A DNA stretch of 41,790 nucleotides, from positions 1 through 41,790 of the forward strand of contig NZ_PQIA01000088.1 in NCBI RefSeq assembly GCF_003385235.1. Reading direction: 5' to 3'. Shown here in pieces: positions 19,264-26,518 of this stretch. How positions within the stretch are numbered: the first letter of the stretch is position 1; the number at the start of each line of letters is the position of its first letter. The translations under genes and the position numbers were made by a program. The notes beneath the pieces were generated by a model. The model worked only from the letters and a program-made list of their open reading frames with translations, did not search any database and had not been told where the DNA came from. The DNA comes from Amycolatopsis circi. Its GTDB lineage: Bacteria > Actinomycetota > Actinomycetes > Mycobacteriales > Pseudonocardiaceae.

Positions 19264-19320
19264 GTGCTCATTCTGCCCGCCACCCCCGACAAAAACCGGG
19301 GCCGGTGCGCCTCAGCGACG

Positions 19321-19359
19321 AAAAACGGGGCTGGCCGACGTCGAAGTCGGCCAGCCCCG
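19321..19359 (-). terminator. Intrinsic terminator after rnc
   Basis: On the minus strand CGGGGCTGGCCGAC and GTCGGCCAGCCCCG form a perfect 14-bp stem with a 6-nt loop, followed by five T residues (complement of 19321-19325). It starts 17 nt past the rnc stop. This is the clearest factor-independent terminator in the window. Confidence 0.93.
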
Positions 19360-19376
19360 GGAAGAGAGAAAACGAC

Positions 19377-20117
19377 TCAGCTCGCGTCGTCGCCCGTGCC
19401 GAGTTCCTCCGACAGAGCCCGCCAGGCGGTCTCCGCGGCCTTCTGCTCGGCTTCCTTCTTCGTGGTGCCGTTGCCTTCGCCCAGCGCTCGGCCCGCCACC
19501 AGCACGGTGGCGGTGAATTCCTTGCGGTGGTCGGGACCGCTGTCCTCGACGCGGTACTCGGGCACGCCGAGTCCCCCGGAGGCGGTCAGCTCCTGCAGGC
19601 TGGTCTTCCAGTCGAGGCCGGCCCCGCGCAGCGGAGCCTCGGCCAGCAACCCGTCGAAGAGGTGGTGCACGAGCTTGCGCGCGACCTCGATGCCGTGCGC
19701 GAGGTACGTGGCGCCGATGACGGCTTCGAGACCGTCGGCGAGGATGCTCGCCTTGTCCCGGCCGCCGGTGAGCTCTTCGCCCTTGCCCAGCAGCAGATGC
19801 GCCCCGAGCCCGCCCTCGCCGAGCCCGCGCGCGACGCCGGCCAGCGCGTGCATGTTGACGACGCTGGCGCGCAGCTTCGCGAGCTGACCCTCGGGCAGGT
19901 CGGGGTGGGTGGTGTAGAGATGGTCGGTGACGACGAGGCCGAGCACCGCGTCTCCGAGGAACTCCAGTCGCTCGTTCGGCGGCAGGCCGCCGTGCTCGTA
20001 CGCGTACGAGCGGTGCGTGAGCGAAAGACGGAGCAGCTCGGGGTCGAGAACGACCCCGAGCGCCTCGATCAACGATGCGGGTTCGGCCGCGGGTCCTCCG
20101 ACGGGCTTACCCCCCAT
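19377..20117 (-). CDS. rnc: Ribonuclease III
   Basis: Endonuclease that cuts double-stranded RNA, including rRNA precursors. The 246-residue protein has the RNase III signature NERLEFLGDAVLG (48-60) with its acidic metal ligands, a second acidic cluster in ILADGLEAVIGA, and a C-terminal double-stranded RNA-binding domain (KTSLQELT to KKEAEQKAA). ATG 20117 is chosen because the protein aligns from there and the rpmF stop lies 14 nt upstream; the open frame further upstream overlaps rpmF. Operon DUF177-rpmF-rnc, ended by the terminator at 19321-19359. Confidence 0.97.
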   Translation of the reverse strand: MGGKPVGGPAAEPASLIEALGVVLDPELLRLSLTHRSYAYEHGGLPPNERLEFLGDAVLGLVVTDHLYTTHPDLPEGQLAKLRASVVNMHALAGVARGLGEGGLGAHLLLGKGEELTGGRDKASILADGLEAVIGATYLAHGIEVARKLVHHLFDGLLAEAPLRGAGLDWKTSLQELTASGGLGVPEYRVEDSGPDHRKEFTATVLVAGRALGEGNGTTKKEAEQKAAETAWRALSEELGTGDDAS

Positions 20118-20131
20118 GGTCGGCTGCCCGC

Positions 20132-20314
20132 TCAGGCGGGCTCGACGACCTGGCGGCCGTTGTGCTGGCCGCAGGCCGGGCAAGCGACGTGCTGGATTTT
20201 GGGCTGGCGGCAGGCGCGGTTGGAGCAGGGCACCAGCTGAACCGGAGCCGCCTTCCACTGGCTGCGGCGGGAGCGCGTGTTGGATCGCGACATCTTCCGC
20301 TTCGGGACGGCCAC
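20132..20314 (-). CDS. rpmF: 50S ribosomal protein L32
   Basis: 60 residues, basic, starting with the invariant AVPKRKMSRSNTRSRR after the initiator. Zinc-ribbon cysteines are present as C-x4-C (PCSNRACR) and C-x2-C (ACPACG), so this is the zinc-binding form. GTG start at 20314 has AAGGAG 8 nt upstream. The DUF177-rpmF-rnc arrangement is widespread in bacteria; mycobacteria keep rpmF elsewhere, so this window has the ancestral layout. Confidence 0.96.
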   Translation of the reverse strand: MAVPKRKMSRSNTRSRRSQWKAAPVQLVPCSNRACRQPKIQHVACPACGQHNGRQVVEPA

Positions 20315-20388
20315 GAGTAGATCTCCTTCAAACGGTCTGCTCGCGGATGCGAGCGAACTTACTTCTCCCGGATCGAGCTGGACGCTCG

Positions 20389-21006
20389 TCAGGCTTGCTC
20401 TCCGGAGCCGTGCGCAGGCTTTTCGCCCGCGTTCTCGTCGAATCGCTCGACCAGCGCGGCCCACCGAGGATCTATCTTCTCATGCCCGTGTCCGGGCTCG
20501 AGATCGGCCCACTTGACGCCGCATTCGATGCACAGTCCCGGGCAGTCCTCGCGGCACAGCGGGGCGAGCGGAAGCGCCAGCACCACGGCGTCGCGGACGG
20601 TCGGCTCGAGGTCGATCCGGTCGTCGACCAGACGGGGGATCTCGTCCTCGTCGGTGGTCTCCTCGGTGGCCGAGCCCGGGTAGGCGAACAGCTCGGTGAG
20701 ATCCACCTCGATGTTCTCGGTGACCGGGTCGAGGCAGCGCGAGCACTCGCCGGCGGCGACCGCCTCGGCGGTGCCGGTGACGAGAACGCCCTCGACGACG
20801 GATTCGAGCATCAGGTCGAGCTCGACGGGCTCGCCTTCGCGGATTTCGAGCACGCCGGGGACGCCGAGCGCGGTCGGCACGGGCGCGCTGCGGCGCAGCT
20901 CCCGGCTGAGTCCCGCGCGGCGGCCTAGCTCACGGGTGTCGACCACCCACGGGCTGCGGACGTCGAGCTGCGCGGGGCGGGGGTTCTGGGCAGGGTTTTC
21001 GGACAT
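20389..21006 (-). CDS. YceD/DUF177 family protein (23S rRNA accumulation)
   Basis: 205 residues, acidic. The DUF177 domain includes the paired cysteines ECSRCLD near 86-92 and a C-terminal CREDCPGLCIECG cluster, typical of the Gram-positive branch and probably metal-binding. E. coli YceD is linked to 23S rRNA accumulation, and the conserved neighbourhood with rpmF and rnc supports a role in ribosome assembly. The start region MSENPAQNP has no strong ribosome site. Upstream are two 44-nt elements and then sepIVA. Confidence 0.92.
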   Translation of the reverse strand: MSENPAQNPRPAQLDVRSPWVVDTRELGRRAGLSRELRRSAPVPTALGVPGVLEIREGEPVELDLMLESVVEGVLVTGTAEAVAAGECSRCLDPVTENIEVDLTELFAYPGSATEETTDEDEIPRLVDDRIDLEPTVRDAVVLALPLAPLCREDCPGLCIECGVKWADLEPGHGHEKIDPRWAALVERFDENAGEKPAHGSGEQA

Positions 21007-21057
21007 CGCCTACCAGCGTACGCAGGCCCCTGCGGCACTGCTGGAGGCGGCCGGGCC

Positions 21058-21101
21058 TTGTGAGTGCTGGCGCCGGTTCTCACCGGCATCAACACGCACG
21101 G
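21058..21101 (-). repeat. 44-nt palindromic element, divergent copy 3
   Basis: In the sepIVA direction it starts CCGTGCGTGTTGATGCC and has core GGTGAGAACCGG, ending ACTCACAA. It shares its first arm with the copy at 13760-13803 and its second arm partly with the GTGAGTGGC type, so it is a hybrid of the two sub-families. It lies between sepIVA and the DUF177 gene, 55 nt beyond another copy. Confidence 0.75.
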
Positions 21102-21156
21102 GACTCCCGCCGCTGGGCGTGCGTTCAGCCGGTTCCGCAAAGTCCCGCCGCCAGTC

Positions 21157-21200
21157 TCGTGAGTGGCAATCGCGGTTCTAACCGGGATCGCCACTCACGA
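21157..21200 (-). repeat. 44-nt palindromic element, copy 4
   Basis: Reads TCGTGAGTGGCGATCCC, core GGTTAGAACC, then GATTGCCACTCACGA in the sepIVA direction, differing from the copy at 5319 at only a few bases. It begins 2 nt after the sepIVA stop codon, with CC between. With copy 3 it makes two elements in one 196-nt intergenic gap. Confidence 0.92.
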
Positions 21201-21202
21201 GG

Positions 21203-21928
21203 TCAGACCTGGTAGTCGTACAGCGTCGAGCGGCCCCCGCCGTGGCCGGTCGACGGCGAGCGCAGGTGGTTGCGGCCCGAGTCGACGGTGCGCAGCGTGG
21301 TGGCCAGCAGCTCGGAGAACTCGGCCAGCTTGCCGTCCACGTACGCGTCGCAGTCGGCGCGCTGGCGGTCGGCCTCGGCGTGCGCCTCGTCGACTATGCG
21401 CGCGGATTCGGCGTGCGCGGCCTGCACGACCTCGGTCTGCGAGACGAGCCGGGTCTGTTCGGCGCGGGCGTCCTCGATCGCGCGGTCGTAGGCGTCGCGG
21501 CCGGCCTGGATCATCCGCTCGGACTCGGCGCGGGACCGTTCGGTGAGGTTCTGGTACTCGGCCTGTCCGCCCGCGACCATGCGCTCGGCCTCGTTGTGCG
21601 CGTCGCCCAGCATCTGCTCCGCGCGGGCGCGCGCGTCGGCGAGGATGCGCTCGGCCTCGGACGTGGCGTCCGACACCGTCCGCTCGGCTTCCTCGTTCGC
21701 GCCGGCGACGGTCTCCCCCGCCTCCTTGCGCGCGGCCAGCAGCAGGTCGTCGCGTTTGTCGAGGACGTCCTGCGCGTCGTCCACTTCTCCGGGAAGCGCG
21801 TCGCGGACGTCGTCGAGCAGCTCGAGGACGTCGCCGCGGGGCACCACGCAGCTGGACGTCATGGGAACCCCACGGGCCTCTTCGACGATCGTGACGAGCT
21901 CGTCGAGTGCCTCGAAAACCCGGTACAC
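21203..21928 (-). CDS. sepIVA: DivIVA-domain cell-division/envelope protein, SepIVA-like
   Basis: 241 residues. The N-terminal segment YRVFEALDELVTIVEEARGVPMT and the VVPRGDVLELLDDV block match the mycobacterial SepIVA (Rv2927c) family. The rest is a long coiled coil (about 60-210) with repeats like EAERxxxDAxxEAERM and a short tail ending LYDYQV. SepIVA is needed for septation and polar membrane-domain organisation in mycobacteria. GTG 21928 is preferred, with GAGGGAG 5-6 nt upstream; GTG 21934 would overlap that site. Position upstream of DUF177, rnc and mutM equals the M. tuberculosis order. Confidence 0.93.
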   Translation of the reverse strand: MYRVFEALDELVTIVEEARGVPMTSSCVVPRGDVLELLDDVRDALPGEVDDAQDVLDKRDDLLLAARKEAGETVAGANEEAERTVSDATSEAERILADARARAEQMLGDAHNEAERMVAGGQAEYQNLTERSRAESERMIQAGRDAYDRAIEDARAEQTRLVSQTEVVQAAHAESARIVDEAHAEADRQRADCDAYVDGKLAEFSELLATTLRTVDSGRNHLRSPSTGHGGGRSTLYDYQV

Positions 21929-22037
21929 GGCCACTCCCTCAAGCAGTTTCCCCGATCACTGGCTTCCAGTCTGCCCGCTTCGCAGCCTGAACCGGTGAAC
22001 GAGCACCCGACCGGGCGTGTCCTGGCACGGAACGAAA

Positions 22038-22069
22038 GGGGCGGCCCCACCCGCCGGTGGGGCCGCCCC
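22038..22069 (-). terminator. Hairpin terminator after the secreted RNase gene
   Basis: On the minus strand GGGGCGGCCCCACC and GGTGGGGCCGCCCC pair over 14 bp with a 4-nt loop, followed by TTTCGTTCC. It starts 12 nt after the RNase stop codon and separates it from sepIVA. Confidence 0.88.
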
Positions 22070-22081
22070 GCCGCGCCGCGA

Positions 22082-22801
22082 TCAGCTGTTGAGATCGATC
22101 TTCTGGAAGGTGGCGTAGTGGTCCGGCGTGTAGACGAGTTCGCCGCCGTCGCCGGAGATCACCCGGTCCTCCGAGCCGACGTCGTACAGCGTGTAGTAGC
22201 CGGCGTCGCACGCGGGCAGGACGCCCTCGCGGTTCTCGTAGGTGATGCCGTCGCTGAGGGTGCCCGCACGCACGCCGTCGACGACCTTCTTGGCCTCGTC
22301 CGACAGCGTCGAGTAGCCGACCGGGCTCAGCTTCGACAGGTCGCCGCACTTCGCAGGGGTGCTGCCGCCGTCGATGTCGATGACCTGGAACGTCGCGTAG
22401 TGGTCGCCGGTGTAGAAGTACTCGCCGCCCTGGCCGGTCACGATCCGGCGGGTGCCGCGGTTGCTCGAACCGGGCGTGGGCACGGTGTACTCGTGGTAGT
22501 AGCTCGACGCGCAGGAGGGCAGGATCCCCTCGCGGTTGGTGAACACGACGCCGTCGTTCTTCGGGTACGGGAACGGCCCGTTGGTCTGGATGAGCTTGTA
22601 GGTGTCAGTCGCCTGCGCGGGCAGCGCCGACAGCTTGACGTGCGTGAAACCGGACAGATCCCCACAGGAGTTCTGCTTCGGCTGCACGGACGCCGGAGCC
22701 GCCGGGGACAGCGGGACGGCCTCCGCGGCCGTGCCGAACCCCAGGAAACCGACCAGCAGTGCGAAAAGGACACCGACTATGCGGCTGCGGTTGTTGGTCA
22801 T
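22082..22801 (-). CDS. Secreted tandem guanyl-specific ribonuclease (RNase Sa/T1 family), second domain degenerate
   Basis: 239 residues with a signal peptide (about 1-28, AEA before VPL). Two RNase N1/T1 domains follow. Domain 1 (46-143) closely resembles Streptomyces RNase Sa and keeps its full catalytic set: E104 (YYHEY), R115 and R119 (NRGTRRI) and H134 (TGDHYATF). Domain 2 (152-238) keeps the fold motifs YENREGVLP and DHYATF with H228, but the catalytic Glu is Leu205 (YYTLY), the first Arg is missing with a shortened loop, and only R213 remains. Cysteines C46, C97, C152 and C198 may form disulfides. Expected to act outside the cell on single-stranded RNA at guanines; domain 2 may bind RNA, protect, or be decaying. 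No barstar-like inhibitor is adjacent. Confidence 0.93.
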   Translation of the reverse strand: MTNNRSRIVGVLFALLVGFLGFGTAAEAVPLSPAAPASVQPKQNSCGDLSGFTHVKLSALPAQATDTYKLIQTNGPFPYPKNDGVVFTNREGILPSCASSYYHEYTVPTPGSSNRGTRRIVTGQGGEYFYTGDHYATFQVIDIDGGSTPAKCGDLSKLSPVGYSTLSDEAKKVVDGVRAGTLSDGITYENREGVLPACDAGYYTLYDVGSEDRVISGDGGELVYTPDHYATFQKIDLNS

Positions 22802-22967
22802 TTTCGGACGGTAACCCGGTCGGGTAGTCCGCAGAATGACGCGAGGTGAACAGCTTCAGGCCGCGGCCGAAGTCCCGACGAAGGCAGTAATCCGTTCAGG
22901 CTAAATCGGCCGCTGGGCTGGCGGTCCGCTCCGGCCCGCCACTCACGCCCGGCGAGGCGGACTCGAC

Positions 22968-23022
22968 GTCCGTGAGGGGAACCCTGAGGGACTCAGAGTC
23001 CCTCAGGGTTCCCCTCACGGAC
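22968..23022 (-). repeat. 55-nt perfect palindromic element, complete copy 2
   Basis: Two 27-nt arms (GTCCGTGAGGGGAACC... and its exact complement) around one central base. Compared with the copy at 8532-8586 each arm differs at five positions, and all five are matched by the complementary change on the other arm. It lies 62 nt past the coaD stop, in the gap before the RNase gene promoter. A probable 3'-end hairpin or mobile palindrome. Confidence 0.92.
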
Positions 23023-23084
23023 CGCAAGCCCGGGCTCCCGCCAGCACGCCTAGCCTTGAATCCCAGGCATTGGGACGGACGAGG

Positions 23085-23567
23085 TCAGTCCCGTTTGGCG
23101 TAGACCGCGACGAGGCGTTCGTACACCACCGGCGGCACCAGGTTCTCGATGTCGCCGCCGAGCGCGGCGATCTCCTTGACCAGCGAGCTGGACACGAAGC
23201 CGTACGCCGGGTTGTTGGCCATCAGCAGCGTTTCGAGGCCGGTCAGCTCGCGGTTCATCTGGGCCATCTGCAGCTCGTAGTCGAAGTCGCTGACCGAGCG
23301 AAGGCCCTTCGCGACCGCGGCGATGTCGTTCTCGCGGCAGTAGTCCACGAGCAGGCCCTGCCACGAATCGACGCGCACGTTCGGCAGCTTCGCGGTGATC
23401 TCGCGCAGGATCTCCATGCGTTCCTCGACGCTGAAGAGACCCTTTTTGCTCTTGTTCACCCCCACCGCGACGACGACCTCGTCGAAGAGCTTCGATGCCC
23501 GCTCGATGATGTCGAGATGTCCGTTGGTGGCCGGATCGTAAGAACCGGGACAGACCGCACGCCGCAT
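23085..23567 (-). CDS. coaD: Phosphopantetheine adenylyltransferase
   Basis: Penultimate step of coenzyme A synthesis: 4'-phosphopantetheine plus ATP gives dephospho-CoA. The 160-residue length is exactly typical. The nucleotidyltransferase motif is PGSYDPATNGHLDII (T/HxGH type), with KGLFSVEERMEIL and the AYGFVSSSLVKEIA block near the C-terminus. ATG 23567 begins the family sequence MRRAVCPGSYDP; longer frames add unrelated residues. It follows rsmD by 52 nt, the usual rsmD-coaD pair. Confidence 0.97.
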   Translation of the reverse strand: MRRAVCPGSYDPATNGHLDIIERASKLFDEVVVAVGVNKSKKGLFSVEERMEILREITAKLPNVRVDSWQGLLVDYCRENDIAAVAKGLRSVSDFDYELQMAQMNRELTGLETLLMANNPAYGFVSSSLVKEIAALGGDIENLVPPVVYERLVAVYAKRD

Positions 23568-23607
23568 GGCGCGGACGCTATCAAGCCACGCGGTCGCGCG
23601 CGCTTTC

Positions 23608-23623
23608 GTGACGCCTGCGTCAC
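23608..23623. promoter_or_regulatory. Perfect palindrome over the rsmD stop
   Basis: GTGACGC and GCGTCAC are separated by CT, a perfect 7-bp inverted repeat. It overlaps the rsmD stop codon and lies 41-56 nt upstream of the coaD start. Too short for a typical terminator; it may be an operator for coaD. Low-confidence interpretation. Confidence 0.35.
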
Positions 23624-24186
23624 ACCTCAGATGAGCTGTCGTACTCCGCCCAGTACAGCGCCGTATCGCCATAGCGCTTGTCGCGAAGCGGCTTAAACGT
23701 CGACGGCCAGTCCGGAGCACCGTCGCGCGCGGCCCGTTCGATCACCGTCAACGCGCCGTTCGCGAGCCAGCCACCGCTGTGCAGCGAAGCGAGCACAGTG
23801 CCCAGCGAAGCAGCGTCAACGGCGTACGGCGGGTCTGCGAGCACAACGTCGAACTGCACCGACGCAGGAGCTGCGACGACCGTCTCGACCTGCCCGGCGC
23901 GCACCGTGCCGCCTAGCTGTAAATCGGCGACATTGCCGCGAAGCACGTCTGCCGCCCGACGGTCGGCTTCGACGAACCACGCGTCCGCAGCGCCGCGCGA
24001 AAGCGCTTCGAGACCGAGCGCGCCCGAGCCGGCGTAGAGGTCGAGCACGCGGGCCCCGTCCAGCTCACCGGCCACTTCGAGGGCGTTGAACAGTGCTTCC
24101 CGCACCCGCTCGGACGTCGGGCGGGTGCCTTTGGGCGGCACCTTCAGCCGCCGCCCGCCCGCCTTCCCCGCCACGATCCTCGTCAC
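23620..24186 (-). CDS. rsmD: 16S rRNA (guanine-966-N2)-methyltransferase
   Basis: SAM-dependent methyltransferase that modifies 16S rRNA. 188 residues: N-terminal MTRIVAGKAGGRRL, the PTSERVREALFN block, SAM motif LDLYAGSGALGLEAL, and the catalytic LADPPYA (DPPY) motif, all characteristic of the RsmD/YhhF family. GTG 24186 is the family-consistent start; the open frame reads upstream towards the divergent helD gene without support. Co-transcribed with coaD. Confidence 0.95.
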   Translation of the reverse strand: MTRIVAGKAGGRRLKVPPKGTRPTSERVREALFNALEVAGELDGARVLDLYAGSGALGLEALSRGAADAWFVEADRRAADVLRGNVADLQLGGTVRAGQVETVVAAPASVQFDVVLADPPYAVDAASLGTVLASLHSGGWLANGALTVIERAARDGAPDWPSTFKPLRDKRYGDTALYWAEYDSSSEV

Positions 24187-24311
24187 CCGGCCATCTTCGC
24201 CCAAGGCCGCGATGTGGCGTTGGGCAGGACTTGCCGAACCCTCGCGCGCGGGCGCGTAGAGTCGTTCTTCGCCCTCCAGAGGCGAAGTCATGGTGTTCAA
24301 GGGAGCGTTGC

Positions 24312-26435
24312 GTGTCGGAACCCCGGGTGAGACGGGCTGAGATCGCCGTCGAGCAGGCACACGTCGACCGGGTCTACACGCGGCTCGCCGAGCTGCGTAC
24401 CCAGGCCGAGGCGATGCGGACCAAGGGCTACGAGCTAGGCCAAGGCGCCCAGCGCGAAGCGATCTTCGAGCAGGCTTCGATGCTGTTCGAACGCGACATG
24501 ATGGTCTACCACGCGAACCAGACCCTGCAGACGCTCGACGCCGAGTACGAGGGCCTGGTCTTCGGCAGGCTCGACCACCTCGACCGCGAGCACATCTACG
24601 TGGGCCGCCTCGGCATCCGCGACAACGAGTTCGACAACCTGGTCACCGACTGGCGTGCGCCCGCCGCCGCCGCGTTCTACCAGGCCACCGCCGAAGAGCC
24701 GATGGACGTCGTGCGCCGCCGCGTCATCCGCTGCTCCGGGCAGACGGTGCTGGACGTGGACGACGACGTGCTGATCGCCGACGCTGTGCCCGAGGAGATG
24801 CAGATCGTCGGCGAGGGCGCGCTGATGGCCGCGCTCGGCCGCTCGCGCGGCGAGAAGATGCGCGACATCGTCGCCACGATCCAGAAGGAACAGGACGACG
24901 TCATCCGCGCGCCGTGGCGCGGGGTCACCGAGATCACCGGCGGTCCGGGCACCGGCAAGACGGCTGTCGCGCTGCACCGCGCGGCGTATCTGCTGTACCG
25001 GCACCGCCGTCAGCTCGGCGGCGCGGGCGTGCTGGTGATCGGTCCGTCGGGCGTCTTCACCACGTATATCTCGCGCGTGCTGCCGTCGATGGGCGAAACG
25101 AACGTAGAGCTGCGCGCGCTCGGCGAAGTGCTCGACGGTCTCGAAGCGACGCGACAGGACACAGCCGCGCTGGCCGCGATCAAGGGTTCGCTGCGGATGC
25201 GAAAGGTGCTTCTGCGCGCGTTGCGCGACACCCCGCCCGAAGCGCCGACGGAGCTGAAGATCGTCTACCGCGGCGAAGTTCTGAAGCTGACCGCGCGCGA
25301 GCTGGAGAAGGTACGGCGTAAGGCGCACACGCAAGGCGCGCCGCCGAACCGGTCGCGCGTACGCGTGGCAGAGCTGCTGCTGGGCGCGCTCGCGGACAAG
25401 GCCGAGGAGTACGCGAAGGCGGACGGCAAGGAGATCGACCGCGCGGAGCTGATCAACGATCTCGGCGAGCGCATCGACTTCCACCATTTCCTCGTGGTGT
25501 GGTGGCCGACGCTGTACCCGGCGCAGGTGCTCAAGTGGCTCGGTGCCGAGAAGCGGCTGGCCGCGGCGTCGAAGGGCATTCTGAACCGGAACGAGATCAG
25601 CTTGCTGGCGGCCGATTTCGCGGACCGTTCGCACGGCTGGTCGGTGGCCGACATCGCGTTGCTGGACGAGTTGCGCGTGCTGGTCGGGCCGGAGCCGAAG
25701 CGGCGTCGTCGGCAGACCATGATCGAGGTGGCCCCGGAGCGCGGCAGTTCCGGCGGCGCGCCGCACCGTCCGGAGCATTACGACGAGTACTCGCACGTGG
25801 TCGTCGACGAATCGCAGGACCTTTCGCCGATGCAGTGGCGCATGGTCGGCCGTCGCGGCAAGTACGCGAGCTGGACTGTCGTGGGCGACCCGGTGCAGAG
25901 TTCGTGGCCGGATCCGGACGAGGCAGCGCAGGCGCGCGACCAGGCGTTCGGCGTGAAGACCACGCGACGGCGCTTCACGCTCCGCACGAACTACCGGAAC
26001 TCGGCGGAGATCTTCGACTTGGCGGCTAAGGTCGTGGCCGGTCACGCGCAGGCCGACGAGCTGCCCAAGGCCGTGCGCACCACCGGAATCGAGCCGGAAG
26101 TCCGGCCGGTCGACCAGGCTGCGCTGGTGACCGCGACGCAGACCGCGGCGAAGGAACTGCTCGGCGCGGTCGAGGGCACGGTCGGTGTGATCACTGCCAT
26201 GGACCGCGTCGAAGAGGTCGAAGGCTGGCTCGCCGGGCAGACCGACGAGCGGCTGAAGGTCGTCGGCAGCCTCGATTCGAAGGGCCTCGAATACGACGCG
26301 GTCGTGCTGGTCGAGCCGATGGACCTGGTCACCGAGTCCTCGACCGGGCGGCGCGTGCTGTACGTGGCGCTCACCCGGGCGACGCAGCAGCTGATCGTGC
26401 TGGCGTCCAACCCGGACTGGCTGCCGGTCTCGTGA
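24312..26435 (+). CDS. helD: HelD-type RNA polymerase-associated helicase
   Basis: 707-residue superfamily 1 helicase-like ATPase. An N-terminal charged coiled coil (about 1-55) is followed by the HelD-specific block YVGRLGIRDNEFDN and VTDWRAPAAAAFYQAT (about 96-125). Walker A GGPGTGKTA is at 210-218, Walker B is VVDESQDLSPMQW, and the C-terminal motif is YVALTRATQQLIVL. HelD proteins dislodge stalled RNA polymerase by inserting arms into its channels; one actinobacterial branch (HelR) gives rifamycin tolerance, and I cannot assign the branch without a tree. GTG 24312 has GGAG 6 nt upstream. The stop TGA (26433-26435) lies in the arm of a 44-nt element. Divergent from rsmD. Confidence 0.93.
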   Translation: MSEPRVRRAEIAVEQAHVDRVYTRLAELRTQAEAMRTKGYELGQGAQREAIFEQASMLFERDMMVYHANQTLQTLDAEYEGLVFGRLDHLDREHIYVGRLGIRDNEFDNLVTDWRAPAAAAFYQATAEEPMDVVRRRVIRCSGQTVLDVDDDVLIADAVPEEMQIVGEGALMAALGRSRGEKMRDIVATIQKEQDDVIRAPWRGVTEITGGPGTGKTAVALHRAAYLLYRHRRQLGGAGVLVIGPSGVFTTYISRVLPSMGETNVELRALGEVLDGLEATRQDTAALAAIKGSLRMRKVLLRALRDTPPEAPTELKIVYRGEVLKLTARELEKVRRKAHTQGAPPNRSRVRVAELLLGALADKAEEYAKADGKEIDRAELINDLGERIDFHHFLVVWWPTLYPAQVLKWLGAEKRLAAASKGILNRNEISLLAADFADRSHGWSVADIALLDELRVLVGPEPKRRRRQTMIEVAPERGSSGGAPHRPEHYDEYSHVVVDESQDLSPMQWRMVGRRGKYASWTVVGDPVQSSWPDPDEAAQARDQAFGVKTTRRRFTLRTNYRNSAEIFDLAAKVVAGHAQADELPKAVRTTGIEPEVRPVDQAALVTATQTAAKELLGAVEGTVGVITAMDRVEEVEGWLAGQTDERLKVVGSLDSKGLEYDAVVLVEPMDLVTESSTGRRVLYVALTRATQQLIVLASNPDWLPVS

Positions 26436-26473
26436 GTGGCAATCCCGGTTAGAACCGTGATTGCCACTCACGA
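26430..26473 (+). repeat. 44-nt palindromic element, copy 5 (supplies the helD stop)
   Basis: In the helD direction TCGTGAGTGGCAATCCC, core GGTTAGAACC, then GTGATTGCCACTCACGA, with the flanking C and G extending the dyad by one pair. The final Ser codon TCG and the TGA stop of helD are its first six bases, exactly as in gcvP. It ends 45 nt before the flavin monooxygenase start, so it separates the two co-directional genes. Confidence 0.92.
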
Positions 26474-26518
26474 GACGCGACGGGAAGGGAACTGCCGCCC
26501 CGCGCGTTACGCCCTTAT

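Noticed and set aside
21163..21546. Small proteins starting like MAIAVLTGIATHE at several loci
   Set aside because: The shared N-termini come from translating the 44-nt palindromes, which read similarly on both strands; the downstream parts are unrelated and antisense to real genes.
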